Assembly: GCA_030386875.1 (NCBI GenBank)
Contig: CM059566.1
Location: 42,382,068-42,446,067, forward strand
Direction of reading: 5' to 3'
From: Morinoia aosen
Taxonomy: Eukaryota; Arthropoda; Malacostraca; Amphipoda; Talitridae
DNA: 64,000 nt
In this document: positions 62,001 to 64,000 of the stretch, in pieces
How the letters are laid out: each line of letters starts with the position of its first letter
Position numbering within the stretch: the first letter of the stretch is position 1
Notes under the pieces: generated by a model
Told to the model about the DNA's origin: nothing
Databases searched by the model: none
The model's input: only the letters and a program-made list of their open reading frames with translations
Program-made: the position numbers and the translations under genes

Positions 62001-62589
62001 AGCCTTTCTAACCGCTACAAAAAAAGGGTATTGAATAGAGGAAAGAAGAAGGCACCATTTAGTGAAGAGGCAAGGGAATGCAGAATCTATGCAGAAAGGG
62101 CATAGAAACAGTAAGTTGAGAAAGAAGTTCATGAAACTAGATAAAAGTTGAAAAAGTAGTAGATACTGAAAAAAGGACAGCAGTGAACCAAAAAAAGGGG
62201 ATTTTTAACAAAAAAACATTTTATTTCAATAAAATGTAAGCCTATTTAACTCACAGCTAGGGCCCTTCATCTTCTGTAGCAGGTATATTTGATTAGTATC
62301 ACCAACTAGAACTTGAAACTATCAATGCTAGTTGTGCAAATAACACAATTCAGAAATACACCTAGATTAAATAAAACTGCTCAACTGCCATTAACCTTAT
62401 GGACAGAACCCAAGTCCAAGGAATGAAATAGATCAGAAAATTTCAAAGCTCAATTTATTTATTATTTGCACAATACTTGAAAATGTAACAAAATAAGACC
62501 ATGCTTACCTCAGAGTCTTGACGTTGTCTGCGATAAATTTCAAAAAGCTTTGGCACGCCACTTTTCTGAGTTGTTTTGTTATCCTCCAT
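37456..62589 (-). CDS. Strip: Strip: striatin-interacting protein (STRIP1/2, FAM40), 18 coding exons (join)
   Basis: STRIP1/2 is a core scaffold of STRIPAK, the complex of striatin-bound PP2A and GCKIII kinases that acts in Hippo signalling, endosome and microtubule transport and cytoskeletal control. The 18 exons sum to 3267 nt (1088 codons plus stop) with every phase matching. Family landmarks: SYSEGPEF (N-terminal N1221 domain), RAMLYIAQ, IQLLNMEIE, GMVTRFC, HFPIRKLLLLLWK, RPASPPAPATDLLDQQ, GLPWAPKVRQKDID, then the DUF3402 half with SKAKTDSIN, VVQSMKLGLDVNRHKE, HLVFANCIPLILKFFNQNI, NMFSCINLLRVLNKL, KYLGRQWRKSNMKT and RHRLNDDWAYGNDPDARPWD. I recall human STRIP1 as about 837 residues, ending soon after the region matching HWDLLL. 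Here there are extra low-complexity linkers and about 150 further C-terminal residues. The gene is transcribed toward TRMO. Confidence 0.95.
38405..38480 (-). repeat. Possible 3' tail of a truncated non-LTR element
   Basis: On the - strand, CTCTAGCAACTACTACTACT resembles the end of the retrotransposon 3' region (GCTAGCAA, then TAC repeats). Short and uncertain. It lies in Strip intron 17. Confidence 0.3.
38689..38826 (-). CDS. Strip: Strip coding exon 17
   Basis: Residues 843-888, phase 0, acceptor TTGAG, donor GTAGGG. It encodes RHRLNDDWAYGNDPDARPWD, the family hallmark near the C terminus. Confidence 0.97.
39213..39568 (-). mobile_element. SINE-like family, full copy with 13-bp target-site duplication
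   Basis: TGACCCAGCTACA flanks it at 39200-39212 and 39569-39581, a perfect match. Complete head and body. Same orientation as Strip transcription. Confidence 0.9.
39893..40137 (+). repeat. Short interspersed repeat, copy 2
   Basis: Aligned with 800-1012 through CTGGATAATGCCTT, TTTTTGACTACTGGTCGATC and CAGCAGCATTATGAAAAT. Confidence 0.55.
40179..40295 (-). CDS. Strip: Strip coding exon 16
   Basis: Residues 804-842, phase 0, acceptor GTGCAG, donor GTGAGG. It encodes VKHAMMQLYVLKLLK and TKYLGRQWRKSNMKT. Confidence 0.97.
40296..41363 (-). other. Strip intron 15
   Basis: AT-rich intron, nothing recognised. Confidence 0.5.
41364..41686 (-). CDS. Strip: Strip coding exon 15
   Basis: Residues 696-803, acceptor CAACAG, donor GTGGGT. 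The first half is Ser-rich with an 11-residue Asn run encoded by a mixed AAT/AAC tract, then Gly-rich. The second half is the conserved CWRNMFSCINLLRVLNKL and MMLVVFKSAPILKR. Confidence 0.92.
41687..42793 (-). other. Strip introns 14 and 13 (around exon 14)
   Basis: Apart from exon 14 (42127-42239) nothing is recognised here. Confidence 0.5.
42127..42239 (-). CDS. Strip: Strip coding exon 14
   Basis: Residues 658-696, acceptor TTCCCAG, donor GTCAGT. It begins IALLDFPSCV (human SVLDYPHCV) and runs into an Ala/Gly-rich linker. Confidence 0.88.
42794..43021 (-). CDS. Strip: Strip coding exon 13
   Basis: Residues 582-658, acceptor ATCGCAG, donor GTGAGT. It encodes VVQSMKLGLDVNRHKE, KHLKLNHVYQFEFM and the HLVFANCIPLILKFFNQNI block, the best conserved part of the protein. 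Confidence 0.97.
43022..44255 (-). other. Strip intron 12
   Basis: AT-rich intron, nothing recognised. Confidence 0.5.
44256..44383 (-). CDS. Strip: Strip coding exon 12
   Basis: Residues 540-582, acceptor TTGTCAG, donor GTGAGT. It encodes MIALLKVLLAAAPTSKAKTD and ADVLPEEM, nearly identical to vertebrate STRIP1. Confidence 0.96.
44384..45383 (-). other. Strip intron 11, distal part
   Basis: AT-rich, no feature recognised. The proximal part of the intron is described separately. Confidence 0.5.
45384..45706 (-). repeat. Tandem copies of the exon 11 end plus a perfect hairpin
   Basis: From the donor leftward, units of about 85-95 bp resemble the exon 11 end and its flank (GAAGTGCT / CAAGTGCTGTGTG, then TTTCTATTCT and GTGTGTG). 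The far end forms a long palindrome: ACGTTACTTACGATATAATT at 45388-45407 is mirrored at 45429-45448 and again, imperfectly, to 45480. Confidence 0.75.
45707..45823 (-). CDS. Strip: Strip coding exon 11
   Basis: Residues 501-539, phase 0, acceptor GTGCAG after a TG run. The donor GTCCGT is weak, but splicing there gives AEVLYQ joined to LLPTLPQ, as in other FAM40 proteins. Diverged tandem copies of the exon end lie just inside the intron and offer in-frame GTAAGT donors at 45580 and 45544. Confidence 0.9.
45824..47100 (-). other. Strip intron 10, left part
   Basis: AT-rich intron, nothing recognised. Confidence 0.5.
47129..47247. promoter_or_regulatory. Mirror-image CRE and CCAAT motifs in Strip intron 10
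   Basis: TGACGTCA at 47136-47143 followed by CCAAT at 47154-47158, then the reverse arrangement: ATTGG at 47213-47217 and TGACGTCA at 47239-47246. CATGGCAAC next to the first site resembles an RFX half-site. The block is GC-richer than the intron. It could be an internal promoter or enhancer, or the ends of an inverted-repeat transposon. Confidence 0.4.
47284..47506. mobile_element. hAT-type MITE in Strip intron 10
   Basis: Ends GGGCTTCTCAACCGAGGGGTACA and TTGAGAAGCCC are inverted repeats (GGGCTTCTCAA pairs perfectly). GGGGTACA / GGGGGTACAT words lie just inside. About 220 bp, non-coding. Confidence 0.65.
47613..47767 (-). CDS. Strip: Strip coding exon 10
   Basis: Residues 449-500, acceptor TTGCAG, donor GTGAGG. 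It encodes GLPWAPKVRQKDIDNFLD and GLPPPIHEGVHTL, conserved at the start of the C-terminal half. Confidence 0.95.
47768..48430 (-). other. Strip intron 9
   Basis: No repeat or gene recognised. Confidence 0.5.
48431..48613 (-). CDS. Strip: Strip coding exon 9
   Basis: Residues 388-449, acceptor CTGCAG, donor GTGAGC. It is acidic and proline-rich (EDETSSGEASPDGP, PVPPPPPNK), a variable linker between the N1221 and DUF3402 halves. Confidence 0.88.
49010..49280. repeat. 28-bp minisatellite just past the exon 8 donor
   Basis: About eight units of GAAGGCACTACATCACTACA plus ATCCCAAA (28 bp), regular from 49078 to 49277 and degenerate to the left. It ends about 50 bases from exon 8. Confidence 0.9.
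49329..49461 (-). CDS. Strip: Strip coding exon 8
   Basis: Residues 344-388, acceptor GCGCAG, donor GTACGT. It encodes QSLMKQSSLDD and then a Gly/Ala/Asp-rich linker not recognisable outside close relatives. The exon is squeezed between a 28-bp array just past its donor and a 12-bp array just before its acceptor. Confidence 0.85.
49500..50345. repeat. 12-bp satellite (AGTAAAAGAGAC)n in Strip intron 7
   Basis: About 70 nearly perfect 12-bp units. The left edge has AGAGATAGT variants and the right edge decays through single substitutions to about 50480. On the Strip strand it reads as a pyrimidine-rich repeat ending about 40 bases before the exon 8 acceptor. The 303-codon Leu/Ser open frame on the - strand is a by-product. 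Confidence 0.97.
50480..51405 (-). other. Strip intron 7, unique part
   Basis: AT-rich intron, nothing recognised. Confidence 0.5.
51406..51572 (-). CDS. Strip: Strip coding exon 7
   Basis: Residues 288-343, acceptor TGTGCAG, donor GTCAGT. It encodes RPASPPAPATDLLDQQ followed by a Gln run, aligning with the human RAASPPASASDLIEQQQ stretch. Confidence 0.92.
51630..51872 (-). repeat. Short interspersed repeat, copy 3
   Basis: Reverse orientation to 800-1012 (ATTTTCATAATGCTGCTGAT, GACATGATCCAG). A partial second copy follows at about 51950-52042. It lies within 60 bases of the exon 7 acceptor. Confidence 0.55.
52332..52497 (-). CDS. Strip: Strip coding exon 6
   Basis: Residues 233-288, acceptor CTGCAG, donor GTGAGT. 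It encodes LLGMVTRFC, PPHFPIRKLLLLLWK and VTLGG, all highly conserved. Confidence 0.95.
52498..53400 (-). other. Strip intron 5, left part
   Basis: AT-rich, nothing recognised before the tRNA-derived SINE foldback. Confidence 0.5.
53405..53570 (-). mobile_element. tRNA-derived SINE, - strand copy
   Basis: Reverse complement of the copy at 53740-53890. Pol III B box (GAGTTCGAGCC) at 53435-53445 and A box (TAGCGCAGTCGA) at 53476-53487, read on the - strand, correctly ordered and spaced for a tRNA-like promoter. Confidence 0.8.
53641..53930 (+). mobile_element. tRNA-derived SINE, + strand copy, with foldback
   Basis: A box TAGCGCAGTCGA at 53814-53825 and B box GAGTTCGAGCC at 53856-53866. 53641-53737 is the reverse complement of 53832-53929, so the copy is partly folded on itself; together with 53419-53568 it makes two nested inverted repeats with arms of about 95 and 150 bp. 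Confidence 0.8.
54600..54810 (-). CDS. Strip: Strip coding exon 5
   Basis: Residues 162-232. Acceptor GAACAG; the donor GTACTG at 54599 is weak but is the one that joins in frame to GMVTRFC of exon 6. It contains a short Gln run and the conserved RVLLSILYTMVET. Confidence 0.85.
54811..57290 (-). other. Strip intron 4
   Basis: A 2.5-kb AT-rich intron. A phrase of about 25 bases (TTGTGCTTTACCTATAC) occurs twice near 56375-56435. Nothing else recognised. Confidence 0.5.
57291..57412 (-). CDS. Strip: Strip coding exon 4
   Basis: Residues 122-162, acceptor GTGCACAG, donor GTAAGA. It encodes GCWGEVQSDQEQ and ends IQLLNMEI. The upstream intron lacks a normal pyrimidine tract and instead carries a 31-bp tandem array. 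Confidence 0.9.
57457..57650. repeat. 31-bp tandem array beside the exon 4 acceptor
   Basis: About six units of roughly 31 bp containing CTACACGCAACTCTAGTTGC and variants. On the Strip strand many units present GTGTGCAG-type acceptor look-alikes just upstream of the real acceptor. Confidence 0.8.
57651..58924 (-). other. Strip intron 3, remainder
   Basis: AT-rich. About 58305-58450 resembles the dispersed repeat at 23398-23520 (ATCTATGCTCAAGGTGTG). Nothing else recognised. Confidence 0.45.
58925..59086 (-). CDS. Strip: Strip coding exon 3
   Basis: Residues 68-121, phase 0, acceptor TTTGCAG, donor GTATTC. It ends in SRAMLYIAQ, matching VARAILYVAQ of human STRIP1 as I recall it. Confidence 0.93.
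59850..60205 (-). mobile_element. SINE-like family, diverged copy in Strip intron 2
   Basis: Family order is kept (TTAGCTTGAGCTTTCCTAAC, TTTACTATGGAGTTACGGGA, AGGTGCTGAAAAACC) but with many changes. The rest of intron 2 is featureless. Confidence 0.7.
60388..60507 (-). CDS. Strip: Strip coding exon 2
   Basis: Residues 28-67, phase 0 at both ends, acceptor TTTGCAG, donor GTAAGT. It encodes the conserved IDFTYADSD and ELYSYSEGPEF. Confidence 0.95.
60508..61980 (-). other. Strip intron 1, left part
   Basis: AT-rich intron, nothing recognised. Confidence 0.5.
61985..62280 (-). mobile_element. SINE-like family, copy in Strip intron 1
   Basis: TTTAAGCCTTTCTAACCGCT through GAAGGCACCATTTAGT to CTCACAGCTAGGGCCCTTCA; the CCTCAGGGG head is missing. 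Confidence 0.7.
62509..62589 (-). CDS. Strip: Strip coding exon 1
   Basis: Residues 1-27, phase 0, donor GTAAGC at 62508. The ATG at 62589 is the first in frame after an upstream TAA. A TTATTAG acceptor-like site about 25 bases upstream suggests a separate 5' UTR exon. The end, RRQRQDSE, matches the conserved FAM40 N terminus. Confidence 0.85.
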
Positions 62590-62614
62590 AGAGAAGCTCA
62601 GGGTTTCATCACTA

Positions 62615-63390
62615 ATAAGAACAGATTAATGTCTATTTCATAAAAACTGAAAGATAAATTAAAATAATATGCTGTTTTCTTCGCTAAGTGTTCAACTAAT
62701 GATAAAGACCTCACATGAATGTATTGCACCTGAAACAAATGCAATGGTTGTTGACGATAAAATTACTCAATTTTACACCAACCTTGAGGCAAAGATAAAT
62801 AAAGATGCAAATATATGTACATATTATTACAGTTCATTGCAAGTTTTTAACATAATCTTTTAAGAAAAACATTAGAAAAAATAGCAGGAAAAATGAAAAT
62901 CAGAAGTAGCCATACCATTTGCCACATCTGAACACTTAAGCAATATATACATATATATATATACAATATTTTGGTCAGATTAATCATAATTTTTAATGAA
63001 AATTTATAGAACATTGATTTTCAAATAAAAGAGAGTTCTCAGTTAGAAGAGAGTTATGGGACACAGGAGTTAATAACACAGAACAAAAATTCCAACCAGT
63101 TCTTGAACTCGAGTATGAGAAGCATAAAGATCTTCTGTCACAATTTTTAATTTCCTTTAATATGCAAACAGCAGCATGGCTACCATCAGTTTTTACCCAT
63201 GTACCAAGCTTGTCTTGGAAAAAAACTCAGGACTCATTCTGTATCATTCAATGCAACTTTAACCATGAGTGTGACATCTGGTGAGCCAGTTTGTCAAAAG
63301 TAACGGTCAAAATGGAGTTTAAGCCTTTCACGGAATTTAAAAATTCTGTCCCGAAGAATCACTAAAAGAACACATTTAAAAACGTTTCAC
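62615..63390 (-). other. Strip 5' flank
   Basis: AT-rich sequence upstream of the first coding exon. A 5' UTR exon and promoter should lie here or beyond the window, but I see no decisive motif. A short TA repeat lies at about 62945-62962. Confidence 0.5.
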
Positions 63391-63394
63391 ATGA

Positions 63395-64000
63395 ACGACA
63401 TTCTGCTTCCTGATGCGTTATTTTTGAGTTATTCAACTTTGAAATTTTGGTGTTCCATAGCAGTCCCAGTCAGTTGACTGCTTGAGCTGGAGCTGTTGGA
63501 GTACGCTTGGGTACTTTGTAACTTATTTGCTGACCCTGCAGAGCGTGAATCCACTTCTAGGATGTTTTAATTAGTTAATAACACAATAAAAGTTATCACC
63601 CAAAAATATTACGTCATAAAAATATTATATTAAAACTACGATATTCACTCCTACGGTTTTGCTAATCTTCTATGGTGGCAGCCATATTGGAACTGATGTC
63701 AACAGCATATCTATTCAAGTCTTCACTATTCAAGTCTTGCTAATATTTTTGGGTGATAACCTATATTGTGTTATTAACTAAGACATCCTAGAAGTGGGTT
63801 CAGGCTCCGCGGGATGGGCTAATAATAAATTACGCCATATATTGCAAAAACAATAACTTTTTGACCGCTCCACGCACTTGCAGCATTGTTGGAACATGCT
63901 CTGCTTTGCACGGGAAAGCCATTTCATGAGCGCCGTTACTATAACCTCAAAGTTAAATAACTCAAAAATAAGGCATCAGCGAGCAGAAAGTCATTCCTGT
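63395..64000. mobile_element. Long foldback element at the right edge (incomplete)
   Basis: The left arm (63399-63610) pairs with the right arm (63743 to at least 63995): TATTTTTGAGTTATTCAACT pairs with AGTTAAATAACTCAAAAATA, and CCACTTCTAGGATG with CATCCTAGAAGTGG. The loop is about 130 bp. No coding capacity. The right end may lie beyond the window. Confidence 0.75.

Overview
This is a window of animal nuclear DNA, most likely from an arthropod. It is AT-rich, has long introns with GT-AG splice sites, and is loaded with transposable elements and tandem arrays. No bacterial, organellar or free-virus features are visible. The arthropod call rests on the general look of the two protein genes and the I-like non-LTR element; I cannot name the species.

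Two multi-exon host genes lie tail to tail. On the + strand (1546-17886) is TRMO, a tRNA N6-methyltransferase (TsaA/UPF0066 family), in 6 coding exons whose phases all join to give 661 codons plus stop. On the - strand (62589 down to 37456) is Strip, the STRIP1/STRIP2 (FAM40) core subunit of the STRIPAK phosphatase-kinase complex. Its 18 coding exons join in frame to a predicted 1088-residue protein. The two genes act in unrelated processes (tRNA modification; STRIPAK/Hippo-type signalling) and seem to be neighbours only by position.

The space between them (17.9-37.4 kb) is a repeat landscape. It starts with a 3.3-kb satellite of about 31-bp units built on GGAAT-like words (about 18.9-22.2 kb) with a decaying right edge. 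It then holds a non-LTR retrotransposon on the - strand (26918-32208), with an intact endonuclease-RT-RNase H ORF of 1237 codons and a 5'-truncated gag ORF. The element sits exactly between two 3348-bp direct copies of the same sequence (23570-26917 and 32209-35556; I count about eight differences). This is the geometry of a target-site duplication, but hundreds of times longer than normal. It is the most unusual structure in the window.

Other mobile DNA: a degenerate piggyBac element with TTAA target sites in TRMO intron 1; a SINE-like family of about 355 bp with an inverted-repeat head, short-repeat tail and 9-13 bp target-site duplications (several copies in and around both genes); a tRNA-derived SINE arranged as a foldback in Strip intron 5; two hAT-type MITEs; a TIR element; and foldback elements at both window ends. 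Several introns carry minisatellites close to splice sites (25-bp and 45-bp arrays in TRMO intron 4; 31-bp, 12-bp and 28-bp arrays beside Strip exons 4 and 8). The end of Strip exon 11 has been tandemly duplicated into the intron, creating in-frame alternative donor sites. Stretches not mentioned are AT-rich intron or intergenic sequence in which I recognise nothing.
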